The notes below the pieces were generated by a model. The model did no database searches. It was not told the origin of the DNA and saw only the letters and a program-made list of their open reading frames with translations. Below are positions 17,802 to 25,701 of a DNA stretch of 64,000 nt, in pieces. The stretch lies in contig CAWBPA010000017.1 of the NCBI GenBank assembly GCA_963790545.1, positions 868,001-932,000 on the forward strand, read 5' to 3'. The position numbers were made by a program, and so were the translations under genes. Each line of letters opens with the position of its first letter. Within the stretch, counting starts at the first letter, position 1. This DNA comes from DATBJG01 sp963790545. GTDB lineage: Bacteria > Acidobacteriota > Vicinamibacteria > Vicinamibacterales > JAMQPK01.

Positions 17802-18830
17802 ATGCGCACACAAGGCTCAGCAGGGTTCGACCGGCGCGTGACGGTCACCACCGGTGTGCTGGCCGCCGCGATGGGGCTCGTGTGGCTTGCCACGGTTCCG
17901 GTCAGCGGACAAGCTCCACAGTGGACCCCGCCGAAAACATCGTGGGGTGAGCCCGACCTGCAGGGCACCTACACGAACACCTACGAAAACGGCACGTCGT
18001 TCGAACGACCCGATGAATTCGCGGGACGTCGGCTCGAGGACATCAAGGGCGAAGAGCTGGCGGCCATGCGGCGTGCAATCCAGAAGCGGACAATCGCGAA
18101 CTTCGAGGGCCCGATTCATGCACCCGACAACTGGTGGCAGGACAACCTGTTTCTGGAAAGGGGCAGTCAGGCCTGGTTCGTCGTGGATCCACCCGACGGC
18201 AAGATTCCGCCGCTGACCCCGGACGCGTCCCAACGACAGGCCGCGCGCGCCGCGGCGCGACGGAACAGTGGTCGTGGGCCGGCCGATTCCTACGAAGACC
18301 GCAGCCTGTACGATCGGTGCATCTCGCGAGGTCTTCCCGGCTCGATGCTTCCGGCTATTTACGGCAATCAGTACCAGATTGTGCAGTCACCCGGCTACGT
18401 CGCCATTCTGTACGAAATGATCCACGAAACGCGGGTCATTCCCGTCAACGGCGGCCCGCATCTCGGCGAACACATCAGATCCCACATGGGGGATGGACGC
18501 GGTCGTTGGGAAGGCGACACGCTCGTGGTCGAAACGACCAACTTCAGGGACGAGTCCGCGTACCGAGGTGCCAATTCCAAGACGTTGCGCTTGATCGAGC
18601 GGTTCACGCGCATCGCCCCGAATAAGGTCCGATGGGCTGTCACGGTCGACGACCCACAGACGTGGACGAAGCCTTGGACGTTTGCGATGCCGTTGACTCG
18701 CGACAGCACACCATTGCCTGCCTACGAATGTCACGAGGGCAACTACGGATTGAGGAATATTCTGAGCGCGGCGCGGGCCGATGAGCGGCGAGCCGTCACG
18801 ACCACCAACGCGATACCTTCAGGGAGATAA
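17802..18830 (+). CDS. Secreted protein of an uncharacterised acidobacterial family (paralog B)
   Basis: Intact 342-residue paralog of the gene at 15377-16432, on the opposite strand. It has a signal peptide ending about residue 36 (VPVSGQA), WGEPDLQGTYTNTYENGTSF, VVDPPDGKIPPLTP, GPADSYEDRSLYDRCISRG, then LPAIYGNQYQIVQSPGYV, YEMIHETRVIPVNGGPH, GRGRWEGDTLVVETTNFRD, LIERFTRIAPNKVRWAVTVD and YECHEGNYGLRNILS. The spacing of these blocks is the same in both copies. Start ATG 17802 follows AAGGAGATCCG. The stop is five bases upstream of the cytochrome c start, so the pair may act together in the periplasm. Function unknown. Confidence 0.83.
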   Translation: MRTQGSAGFDRRVTVTTGVLAAAMGLVWLATVPVSGQAPQWTPPKTSWGEPDLQGTYTNTYENGTSFERPDEFAGRRLEDIKGEELAAMRRAIQKRTIANFEGPIHAPDNWWQDNLFLERGSQAWFVVDPPDGKIPPLTPDASQRQAARAAARRNSGRGPADSYEDRSLYDRCISRGLPGSMLPAIYGNQYQIVQSPGYVAILYEMIHETRVIPVNGGPHLGEHIRSHMGDGRGRWEGDTLVVETTNFRDESAYRGANSKTLRLIERFTRIAPNKVRWAVTVDDPQTWTKPWTFAMPLTRDSTPLPAYECHEGNYGLRNILSAARADERRAVTTTNAIPSGR

Positions 18831-18834
18831 CACC

Positions 18835-19278
18835 GTGCGGATTGGATATCGAGCCTTCACATTTCTGACCGTGACGATCATGATGACGGCCGGGTCGACG
18901 ATGTACCTGGCTGCCACCGTGCAAGACGCCGCGAAACAGAGCACGCTGGACGGGGTCTACAGCGCGGATCAAGCCCAGCGCGGCGCCGGGTCGTACAAGC
19001 AAACGTGTGCCTCCTGCCACGGGGATACGTTGGGTGGAAGCGATCAAGCCCCGGCGCTGGCCGGGGACGACTTCATCTCGCGCTGGGAAGAGCAGCTGGT
19101 CTCCGATCTTGCCGATCGGATCCGCACGTCAATGCCGCTCGACAATCCTGGCAGCCTGAGCGCGGCGGCAACCGCCGACATTGTTGCCTACGTGCTGCAG
19201 GTGAACAACCTTCCCGCGGGCGCGGCCGAGCTGACGGCCGACGCGGGCAAGACACTCAAAATAAAACGGAAAGGTTAG
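18835..19278 (+). CDS. Exported c-type cytochrome (class I, mono-haem)
   Basis: A 147-residue protein starting with GTG at 18835, preceded by AGGGAGA at 8 bases. The N-terminus (RIGYRAFTFLTVTIMMTAG) is a signal peptide or anchor. The haem c site CASCH is at 58-62 (QTCASCHGDTLGG), and Met100 in TSMPLDNPGSLS is the expected sixth ligand. The C-terminal DIVAYVLQVNNLPAG helix closes the fold. It resembles small cytochromes that serve as electron acceptors for quinoproteins and IorAB-type enzymes, both present in this window. Only four bases separate it from the secreted paralog B gene. Confidence 0.88.
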   Translation: MRIGYRAFTFLTVTIMMTAGSTMYLAATVQDAAKQSTLDGVYSADQAQRGAGSYKQTCASCHGDTLGGSDQAPALAGDDFISRWEEQLVSDLADRIRTSMPLDNPGSLSAAATADIVAYVLQVNNLPAGAAELTADAGKTLKIKRKG

Positions 19279-19366
19279 GACGGGTTAAGAGGGTTAGGGA
19301 AGGTTAGGAAGTTATCGTTCCTAACCCCTCCTAACCGCTCCTAACCCACCTAACCCCCCTTTATCT
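19266..19366. repeat. Telomere-like GGTTAGGA / TCCTAACC inverted repeat array at a convergent junction
   Basis: After the cytochrome stop the + strand carries about five imperfect GGTTAGGA units (19274-19310). After a short centre (AGTTATCGTT) about five TCCTAACC units follow (19318-19355). The two arms are complementary and could fold into a stem of roughly 35-40 bp. The element fills the whole junction between convergent genes (stops at 19278 and 19361) and may terminate both transcripts. Confidence 0.8.
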
Positions 19367-20428
19367 CACAGCCACCCCCCAGGGGCGATCTCCGGCCTTG
19401 ACGGTGGCCGTCACCGCCATCGTCGCCACGTCGACGACCGAGACGTCGTTCGACGGTCCATTCGCCGTGTAGAGATACTTGCCATCAGGACTGATGGCGA
19501 TCCCCCATGGCCGCTGGCCCACCGTGACGGATCCCACGGGTTCGTTGGTGGAGGTGTCAATCGCCACCACGGTGGCACCACGGCCAGTTGTGACATAGAC
19601 ACGGCGCCCGTCCGGAGCGACCACGACCCCCATCGGGCGTACGTTCTCGCCAGTCAGCGTGATGGTCTTGATGACGGTGTGCGTGCTGGTGTCGACGACC
19701 GAAACGACCGAACCGTTTTCGGACGTCACGTACGCCCGTGTCCCATCCGGTGTAAATTCCGACGCTCGTGGCCGCGGGCCCACGGCGAACTGCTTCAACA
19801 CTTTCCTGGCGCTCGTATCGATGACGGAGACCTGACTGTCTTCTTCAGACGTGACGTACACGATCCGACCGTCTGGGCTCATCGTGACCCCTTCCGGTTC
19901 GCCGCCGACCGGAAACGTTGACAGGATCTTGCCGCTCGCGATGTCGAGCAAGCTCGCCAGCCCCGTGTCTTCGTTCGCAACAACGAGTCGCGTGCCGTCT
20001 CCAGTCACGGCAACCTGCTCCGGGTCGGATCCGCCCTGAAGGACGGTCACAACCTTCAACGCCGCAATGTCCACGACCCCGATGCCGTCCGCTTTCTTGT
20101 CGGCTGGCGGCAGGGTGCTCTCGTCGACTCCTGGAGGTGCGATCGGCGATCCGCTGAGCGCCACATACAACCGCGAGCGATCGGGGCTGACCTTGATGCC
20201 TCGCGGCCGCTTCCCGAGCGGCAGCGTTGCCGCAACCCGGTTCGTGCCTCCATCAATCACGGTCAAATCACCCGAGCTCTCGTTGGTCACATAAATGTGA
20301 TAGAGCGCGGCCGAAGCCGGCGCGGACGATGGAACGATCGACGCCGGCGGGTCACTCCTCGGCTCTCCGCCGCAGGCGAGTGTCGAAATCACGACGCACA
20401 TCAGAAGACTGCGAGCAGCAGGCACCAT
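19361..20428 (-). CDS. YVTN-repeat beta-propeller lipoprotein
   Basis: Intact 355-residue seven-bladed propeller. The signal ends in the lipobox STLAC with Cys19. Repeats of the YVTN type follow: HIYVTNESSGDLTVIDGGTN, RLYVALSGS, RLVVANEDTGLASLLD, IVYVTSEEDSQVSVID, RAYVTSENGSVVSVVD, RVYVTTGRGATVVAID and YLYTANGPSNDVSVVD. Each is followed by a GxxPxG(I/V)xxSPDG turn. Members of this family occur with PQQ-dependent catabolic gene sets and as surface or periplasmic scaffold proteins, and enzymatic activity is not expected. It is convergent with the cytochrome and divergent from the small secreted protein at 20508. Confidence 0.87.
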   Translation of the reverse strand: MVPAARSLLMCVVISTLACGGEPRSDPPASIVPSSAPASAALYHIYVTNESSGDLTVIDGGTNRVAATLPLGKRPRGIKVSPDRSRLYVALSGSPIAPPGVDESTLPPADKKADGIGVVDIAALKVVTVLQGGSDPEQVAVTGDGTRLVVANEDTGLASLLDIASGKILSTFPVGGEPEGVTMSPDGRIVYVTSEEDSQVSVIDTSARKVLKQFAVGPRPRASEFTPDGTRAYVTSENGSVVSVVDTSTHTVIKTITLTGENVRPMGVVVAPDGRRVYVTTGRGATVVAIDTSTNEPVGSVTVGQRPWGIAISPDGKYLYTANGPSNDVSVVDVATMAVTATVKAGDRPWGVAVR

Positions 20429-20443
20429 CTTCTACCTCTCAGC

Positions 20444-20449
20444 TATAAT
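20444..20449 (+). promoter_or_regulatory. Candidate -10 element TATAAT
   Basis: TATAAT lies 59 bases upstream of the ATG at 20508 in the spacer between divergent genes. The -35 region is not recognisable, so the assignment rests on the -10 alone. Confidence 0.3.
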
Positions 20450-20507
20450 CAACCGGCCCGTGAAGTGAGATCAACGACGAATTGAGATGAATGACCCGGG
20501 AGACCCT

Positions 20508-20882
20508 ATGCGGAAACCACGCATCACACTCTGCGTCCTGTTTTTTGCGTTTATGCTGGCTGTTCCGGCCTTTGCTGCCGATGTCGATGGCAAATGGTCG
20601 GGAACAGTGGACACACCAGGCGGCCAGTTTCCAGTGAACTTTACATTCAAAGCCGACGGGACCATGCTTGCCGGTTCCCAGGCAGGCCCTGACGGGACGG
20701 AGTTCCCTATCAAGGACGGCAAGATCGACGGAAGCAACATTTCATTCTCGATCACCCTCGACTTCGGAGGCATGCCGTTCGAGCTGCTTTACAAGGGCGT
20801 CGTGTCGCCCGAACAGATCCAGTTTTCCGGCGAGGCTGGGGGCATGCCGTTCGAGTTTGTCGTCAAGAAGGTCAGCCAGTAG
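20508..20882 (+). CDS. Small secreted beta-rich protein
   Basis: A 124-residue protein with a Sec leader cleaved near AFA-AD (residue 23). The mature domain DVDGKWSGTVDTPGGQFPVN, FTFKADGTMLAGSQAG, DGKIDGSNISFSI is made of short beta strands with Gly turns. The pattern (GKWxG...L/MxGT...I.DGKIxGxxISF) also appears as the C-terminal domain of the two exported methyltransferase-like proteins at 27448-28278 and 32836-33677 (VAGTWKLPQGDLTL, ITDGKLRGDQLTF). It is therefore a free-standing copy of a domain used elsewhere in this genome. ATG 20508 follows GGGAGA at 4 bases. Function unknown. A binding or lipocalin-like role is only a guess. Confidence 0.75.
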   Translation: MRKPRITLCVLFFAFMLAVPAFAADVDGKWSGTVDTPGGQFPVNFTFKADGTMLAGSQAGPDGTEFPIKDGKIDGSNISFSITLDFGGMPFELLYKGVVSPEQIQFSGEAGGMPFEFVVKKVSQ

Positions 20883-20915
20883 GAAGTGGAAAGTGGAAAG
20901 TTCAAAGTAGAAAAG
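20883..20915. repeat. Convergent spacer with GTGGAAA words
   Basis: AGGAAGTGGAAAGTGGAAAG followed by TTCAAAGTAGAAAAG fills the short junction between convergent genes. It is another low-complexity word repeat of the kind seen at other junctions. Confidence 0.4.
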
Positions 20916-22305
20916 TTACTGATCCTTTACAGTCAGTTCAGCCAGCACGCTCGCGTCTGGCACCTGCTCGAGCCTGTCGATCTCGCTCGCAAGGCGGTCG
21001 CGTCCCGCTGGTGAGAGAAAGCCGCTAGCGTTCTCATCGAACTTCGCTCGCAGCTCATCGTGGCTCATCGGGTTCTCGGCAGAACCGCGGTTATGCTCTT
21101 CGACCTCAACGAACGACCGCCCGTCTCTGAGTGTGACGTGCACCGCGCCTTTGAAGCGGCCGGGGCCGGGGAACTCGGGATCGACGTAATAGTGCACGCG
21201 CTTCGCCAGCTCGAGGATATCGTTGTTTCGAAGGCTCTCGGAGCTGTAGGCGTCTTTTCCAAGCTCGCCCCGATGCAGGGCTTCAGCAAGCGTGTACTGA
21301 AGGCTCACCCGGCCGTGTGAATCCGACGTGGGTGCTATCTTCTCGGTAATGGGTTCACACACGATCGGCACGATGAAGCCGGCAACCGGACAGTCGATTC
21401 GGGCGATGTCTCCTGTCGTGAGTTGGTGTTGTCGCCTTAGTCGCAGGACTGCGTCGATATAGGGATGCAGGACGTGGGCGGCCGGAAACGGCTTGAAGGA
21501 CGAATTCCGGCTTTCCCAACGTGTGCCAAGCTCGGTCGTAATCCTTGCAAAATCGAGCGGAGCCGTCGGGTCTTGCAGGTGACTCGCAAAGAACCCGAAT
21601 CGACCTTCGAACACGGCAGCGGGCCCGCTCGTGTTCGCCCGCGCCAGAAATGCAGCTGCGATCCCGCTCTGGGCCGCCCACCCCGCGTGAAGGAACTTCG
21701 ACTGCGTGCCGTCCACCCAACACTCCAGAAGTCCTGACGCAAAGCTGCCGCTGATGCCAGCGGCTCGGGTCGTCGCCTGCGGATCCAGTTGCAGAACCCA
21801 GCTTGCCGAAAAGGCGACACCAAACGTCGCAAAAAGTCCCGTGGGGTGAAAGCCGCGGCGGTGAAACTGTCCTGGCGACACGCTGCCGACGCGGCAGGAG
21901 ATCTCGTTACCGAGCGCGACGGCGGTGATGAAGTCTTCGCCCGTCAGGTCCACGATTTCGGCCAGGCCCAGAGCTGCCGCCACAGACGGGCTGCTCATGT
22001 GCACGATGGATTCGTTGTGCGTGTCGTCATATTCGAGTGCCTGTGAGCAGGCGCCATTCGCAAACGCGGCGGCGGTGATGCCAACTCGGTCGCCGGAGCC
22101 CACGAGCCGGCACGCCCCCGCCGGCGACATGGCGATGGCCGTATTCCGAACCGACCTGCCAAAATCGGTGCCGGCACCAGCCAGCGCCAACCCGATCGTG
22201 TCGAGCACGCGCCAGCTTGGTCGAGTGGACGATGTCCCGAGGCAAATCCTGAAACTCGAGAGCCGAGGACCAGATGGCCAGTTCGGTGGACAGTGATTCA
22301 CTCAA
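20916..22305 (-). CDS. MmgE/PrpD family protein (frameshifted near N-terminus)
   Basis: MmgE/PrpD-type dehydratase/decarboxylase-like protein of about 462 residues. Motifs are VLDTIGLALAGAGTDFGR, GACSQALEYDDTHNESIVHM (the conserved Asp-rich active-site loop), GEDFITAVALGNEISCRVG, HPTGLFATFGVAFSAS and GTQSKFLHAGWAAQSGIAAA. A C-terminal VTLRDGRSFVEVEEHNRGSA ends the match. A frame break near 22215 displaces the first 30 residues (SLSTELAIWSSALEFQDLPR). The start is taken as TTG 22305, which has GAGGAG six bases upstream. Unlike the PrpD protein at 9327-10831 it has no leader. It is divergent from a second PrpD gene 69 bases away, so both probably share a control region. Confidence 0.87.
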
Positions 22306-22373
22306 GGTCAACTCCTCAGAACGGATTCCGTTCGGCGCTCCGAGATACCGAATACATATACAATGACTTTCGA
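22306..22373. promoter_or_regulatory. Divergent control region between two PrpD-family genes
   Basis: A 68-base spacer with a marked A+T patch at 22350-22366 (TACATATACAATGAC) that contains a plausible -10 for the rightward gene. That would give a very short leader. GAGGAG for the leftward gene overlaps its left edge. No operator palindrome stands out. Confidence 0.35.
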
Positions 22374-23724
22374 ATGTCCGAGACCAAAACGCTCGCCGAG
22401 TATGTGACTTGCCAGCCAACTCGACCAGATTCCCGAAGATGTCCGCCACGAGGCACGGCGATCCCTCGTCAACTATATGGGGTGCGCCGTCGGTGGCAGC
22501 CTCCATCCAGCCATAGACATTGCCATTCGCGCGCTGGGACCGTTTTCCGGCAAGCCGACGGCGAGGGTTCTCGGCCGATCGGAGCGTCTGGACCCGCTGC
22601 ACGCGTCGCTGATGAACGGCATCAGCTCGCACGTCTATGACTACGACGACACGACGCCGCAAAACTACATTCATCCGAGCTCGCCGGTTGCGTCTGCCCT
22701 TTTCGCGTACGCGAGCGCCAATCACGTGAGCGGGCGCGACTTCCTCCAGGCCTTCATCGTCGGCTTCGAGGCCGAGTCGCGCGTGGGCAACGCGGTCTTC
22801 CCGGCCCACTACGATGCGGGCTGGCACATCACGGGCACTGCGGGTGTATTCGGCGCGGCGGCAGCCATCGGTCGGTTGCTCGGTCTGCCAGTGCAGCAGA
22901 TGATCTGGGCGATTGGGCTTGCTGCCACTCAGGCGGCTGGACTGCGCGAGATGTTCGGCTCCATGGCCAAGGCGTTTCATCCCGGGAGGTCGGCGCAGAA
23001 CGGGTATGCCGCGGCGCTGCTCGCCCAGGCAGGCTTCACGGCAGGTCAGTACGCGATTGAGGCACCCCGCGGATTTGCCGCAGTGCAGTCGGCCAAGTAC
23101 GACCTGTCGAAGGTAACTTCGGAGCTCGGGACCGACTTCAATCTGCGACGAAACACCTATAAGCCGTTTCCGTGCGGGATCGTCATCCATCCGACGATCG
23201 ACGGCTGCATTCAGCTCTACGACGAATATCGACCCTTGTCGGAAGCCATCAAGGCGGTCCGCCTGCGTGTTGCGCCGCTGGTGCTCGATCTCTGCAACAA
23301 GCAGCGGATTACCACGGGGCTCGAAGGCAAATTCTCGGTGTACCACGGAGCCGCAATCGGGTTGATCCGCGGGAAAGCCGGCGTTCGTGAGTACACTGAT
23401 GAAACGGTCAACGACCCGCAGATCAAGAGGGTGCGCGAGGGCGCGTCCGCCGTGGCTGATCCGTCGCTCTCCGAAGATCAGGCCCATATCGACGTGGAGC
23501 TAGCCAACGGCCAGATCATCAGCCGCTTTGTTGAACAGTCACTCGGCAACGTGCATCGCCCGCTCTCAGATCGGCAGCTCGACGCAAAGTTCAGAGATCA
23601 AGCCCTGCTGGCCCTTCCAGATTCGCAGGTGGACGCACTCATCGAGCGTTGCTGGCAAATCGACAAGTTGGACGATGTGGGTGAGCTGGTGAGCCTCGCC
23701 GTACCGCTGGCCCAGGCAGTTTGA
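22374..23724 (+). CDS. MmgE/PrpD family protein (frameshifted near N-terminus)
   Basis: MmgE/PrpD protein of about 449 residues, only distantly similar to its divergent neighbour. N-terminus MSETKTLAEYV is followed, across a frame break near 22405, by SQLDQIPEDVRHEARRSLVN and YMGCAVGG. Conserved stretches are NGISSHVYDYDDTTPQNYIH (active-site Asp loop), VGFEAESRVGNAVFPAHYDA, GWHITGTAGVFGAAAAIGRL, KAFHPGRSAQNGYAAALLAQ and NTYKPFPCGIVIHPTIDGC. The cytosolic form has no leader. It directly precedes the ABC transporter genes on the same strand, with a REP in between, so it may act on the imported compound. Confidence 0.87.
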
Positions 23725-23767
23725 TCGGGATCCCCATTCGCTGGCGGGTCTGTGTTCCATCACCTTT

Positions 23768-23797
23768 GTAGAGGCGGGTCTTTAGACCCGCCGATAG
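23768..23797 (+). repeat. GTAG-type palindromic repeat
   Basis: GTAG at 23768 is followed by AGGCGGGTC, TTTA, GACCCGCC and then GATAG. The stem is almost perfect. It lies 10 bases before the GTG start of the substrate-binding protein, where it could affect translation or processing between the PrpD and transporter genes. Confidence 0.7.
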
Positions 23798-23807
23798 AGA
23801 TTACGCC

Positions 23808-24809
23808 GTGAAGTGGTCTGTATTTGCAATTCTCGTTCTCCTGCTGGCAGCTTGTCGCAGCGCCCAACCCGACATCGCCGAAATACGCATCCCCAAGGGC
23901 GCGGGCGGGGTGGGATTCCTGCCGCTCGTCGTGATGGAAAAGCACGGTTTGATCGAGCAGCACGCCAGAAAAGCCGGCGTCGAGGTTCGCGTGCGCTGGA
24001 TCAATCTGGGCGGTCCCGCGATCGTCAACGATGCGTTGCTGTCGGGCTCCGCCGATTTCATTGCCGCCGGTCCTCCGGCGTTTATCACTCTCTGGGACAG
24101 GACTCGGAGCTCGGTTCAGGTCAAGGGGGTGGCGGCCATGACGTCGCTGCCGATGTACCTGAACACACGGGCCGCCCACCTGCATGGTCTCGACGATTTG
24201 ACCGATTCGGATCGGATCGCCGTGACGGCCGTCAAAGTCTCCATTCCATCCATCATCATGCAGATGTACGCGAGGGCGAAGTACGGGGACGCGGCTGCCG
24301 GACGGTTCGACAAGTACACGGTGACGATGACACATCCCGACGGTGTCGTGGCGTTGCTGTCTGGTTCTGGCGCGGTCAGCGCGCACTTCACGTCTCCGCC
24401 GTTCCATCAGCGCGAGCGCAAGGATCCGCGCATTCGCACCATCATGACGTCTGACGAGGTCATGGGAGGATCGACCACTTTCACGATGATTTCGACCACG
24501 ACAAAGTTCAGAAACGACAATCCGCTGATCTATGGGGCCGTGCTGAAGGCACTGGAAGAAGCCAACGCCATCATCGTGGCCGACAAGCCGGCAGCCGCGG
24601 CCGTGCTGCTCGCGTCGACTGGCGAAGGCGGCTTCTCTCAGGACGAGATCGTCGACGTTCTAACGGATCCCAACATCAAGTTCACAACGACACCCGAAAA
24701 CATCATGAAGTACGCGGACTTCATGCAGAGCATCGGCTCGATTGCGAACACGCCCACGTCGTGGAAGGACCTCTTTTTCCCAGAGATTCATGGAGCAGCC
24801 GGCAATTGA
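23808..24809 (+). CDS. ABC transporter substrate-binding lipoprotein (NMT1/SsuA/TauA type)
   Basis: Intact 333-residue solute-binding protein starting with GTG 23808. A lipoprotein signal has the lipobox LLAAC with Cys16. The body has the class-II binding fold of the SsuA/NitT/THI5-like group: EIRIPKGAGGVGFLPLVVME, VRVRWINLGGPAIVNDALLS and GSADFIAAGPPAFITLWDR (the substrate pocket). TAVKVSIPSIIMQMYARAKY and STTTKFRNDNPLIYGAVLKA follow. Known substrates of the group are sulfonates, nitrate, pyrimidine precursors and aromatic carboxylates. The substrate here is unknown. It forms a transporter with the ATPase and permease downstream. Confidence 0.88.
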   Translation: MKWSVFAILVLLLAACRSAQPDIAEIRIPKGAGGVGFLPLVVMEKHGLIEQHARKAGVEVRVRWINLGGPAIVNDALLSGSADFIAAGPPAFITLWDRTRSSVQVKGVAAMTSLPMYLNTRAAHLHGLDDLTDSDRIAVTAVKVSIPSIIMQMYARAKYGDAAAGRFDKYTVTMTHPDGVVALLSGSGAVSAHFTSPPFHQRERKDPRIRTIMTSDEVMGGSTTFTMISTTTKFRNDNPLIYGAVLKALEEANAIIVADKPAAAAVLLASTGEGGFSQDEIVDVLTDPNIKFTTTPENIMKYADFMQSIGSIANTPTSWKDLFFPEIHGAAGN

Positions 24810-24954
24810 AGTCTCAAGGCTGAAGTCTCAAGTCTGAAGTTCAAGAAGCGCTCAAAGCTCAATAGAAGGCAGATAAACTTGTCCGGAGTTGCGTTTCTGA
24901 AACTTGAGACTTGAGACTTCACTTCAGAGTTGAGCCTTCAGACTTGAGACTTGC
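24810..24954. repeat. Spacer with inverted arrays of GAAGTCTCAAG / CTTGAGACTTC words
   Basis: The left arm has TGAAGTCTCAAGGCTGAAG and TCTCAAGTCTGAAGTTCAAG (24808-24850). The right arm has the complementary AACTTGAGACTTGAGACTTC and AGACTTGAGACTTG (24900-24954). The arms could pair over about 40 bases with an A+T-rich centre. The element separates the binding-protein gene from the ATPase gene and reaches right up to the ATPase ATG, leaving no good ribosome site. Confidence 0.7.
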
Positions 24955-25701
24955 ATGAGCCTCCTGACCGTCGAAGGCGTGACCCTGCAGTACCGAACTC
25001 AGGAACATCTCGTCACCGCCACCTATCGGATCAGTTTCCAGGTGGGTCGCTCCGATCGCTTCGTGATCCTTGGACCCTCCGGGTGTGGCAAGTCCACGAT
25101 CCTCAAGGCCGTCGGTGGCTACGTCCGGCCGGTCGAGGGCCACATTCTCCTCAATCGCGCGCCGATTGTGTCGCCAGGTCCCGACCGCGTCTTCGTGTTT
25201 CAGGAGTTCGACCAGCTTCTTCCGTGGAAGACGGTCAAAGACAACATCACGTTCGCGCTGACCGCAAGCGGCAAGCGTTCCCGTCGGGACGCGGAGGCTC
25301 GCGCCCGCGAACTGATCGAGAAGGTCAAGCTGACCCGGTTTGCCGACAGCTACCCGCACACGTTGTCCGGAGGGATGAAGCAGCGCGTCGCGATCGCCCG
25401 CGGCATGGCCATGGAGCCCGACATTCTATTGATGGACGAACCGTTTGCCGCACTCGACGCGCTGACCCGCGCACAGATGCAGGAGGAATTGCTTCAGCTC
25501 TGGGAGGAAACGAAGTTCACGGTGCTCTTTGTGACCCACTCCATACCGGAAGCCATTCGCATCGGTAATCGGATCCTGCTGCTCAGTGCCCATCCGGGCC
25601 AGGTGAAAGGCGAAGTCGAGAGCCGGGGCACCGATCAGGTGGATGCGTCCGGCCAGGCGTTGTCCGCGCGCATCGAAGGCTTGCTCTTTGCCCATGCCTG
25701 A
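24955..25701 (+). CDS. ABC transporter ATP-binding protein (SsuB/TauB type)
   Basis: Intact 248-residue ATPase. Walker A GPSGCGKST is at 40-48, the Q-loop Gln is in VFQEFDQLLPW, signature LSGGMKQR at 137-144, Walker B ILLMDEPF at 157-164, the D-loop is AALDAL, and the switch His is in VTHSIPEA. This is the nitrate/sulfonate/taurine importer class. It energises uptake with the lipoprotein and permease on either side. The stop overlaps the permease start by eight bases (ATGCCTGA), indicating coupled translation. Confidence 0.93.
   Translation: MSLLTVEGVTLQYRTQEHLVTATYRISFQVGRSDRFVILGPSGCGKSTILKAVGGYVRPVEGHILLNRAPIVSPGPDRVFVFQEFDQLLPWKTVKDNITFALTASGKRSRRDAEARARELIEKVKLTRFADSYPHTLSGGMKQRVAIARGMAMEPDILLMDEPFAALDALTRAQMQEELLQLWEETKFTVLFVTHSIPEAIRIGNRILLLSAHPGQVKGEVESRGTDQVDASGQALSARIEGLLFAHA

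Noticed and set aside
19266..19366. Possible linear replicon telomere
   Set aside because: The repeat is internal, short, degenerate and flanked by ordinary genes. The inverted arms suit a terminator better.
22345..23487. Long minus-strand ORF opposite the second PrpD gene
   Set aside because: Only its last part (start of the first PrpD gene) is real. The rest is antisense noise of high-GC DNA.
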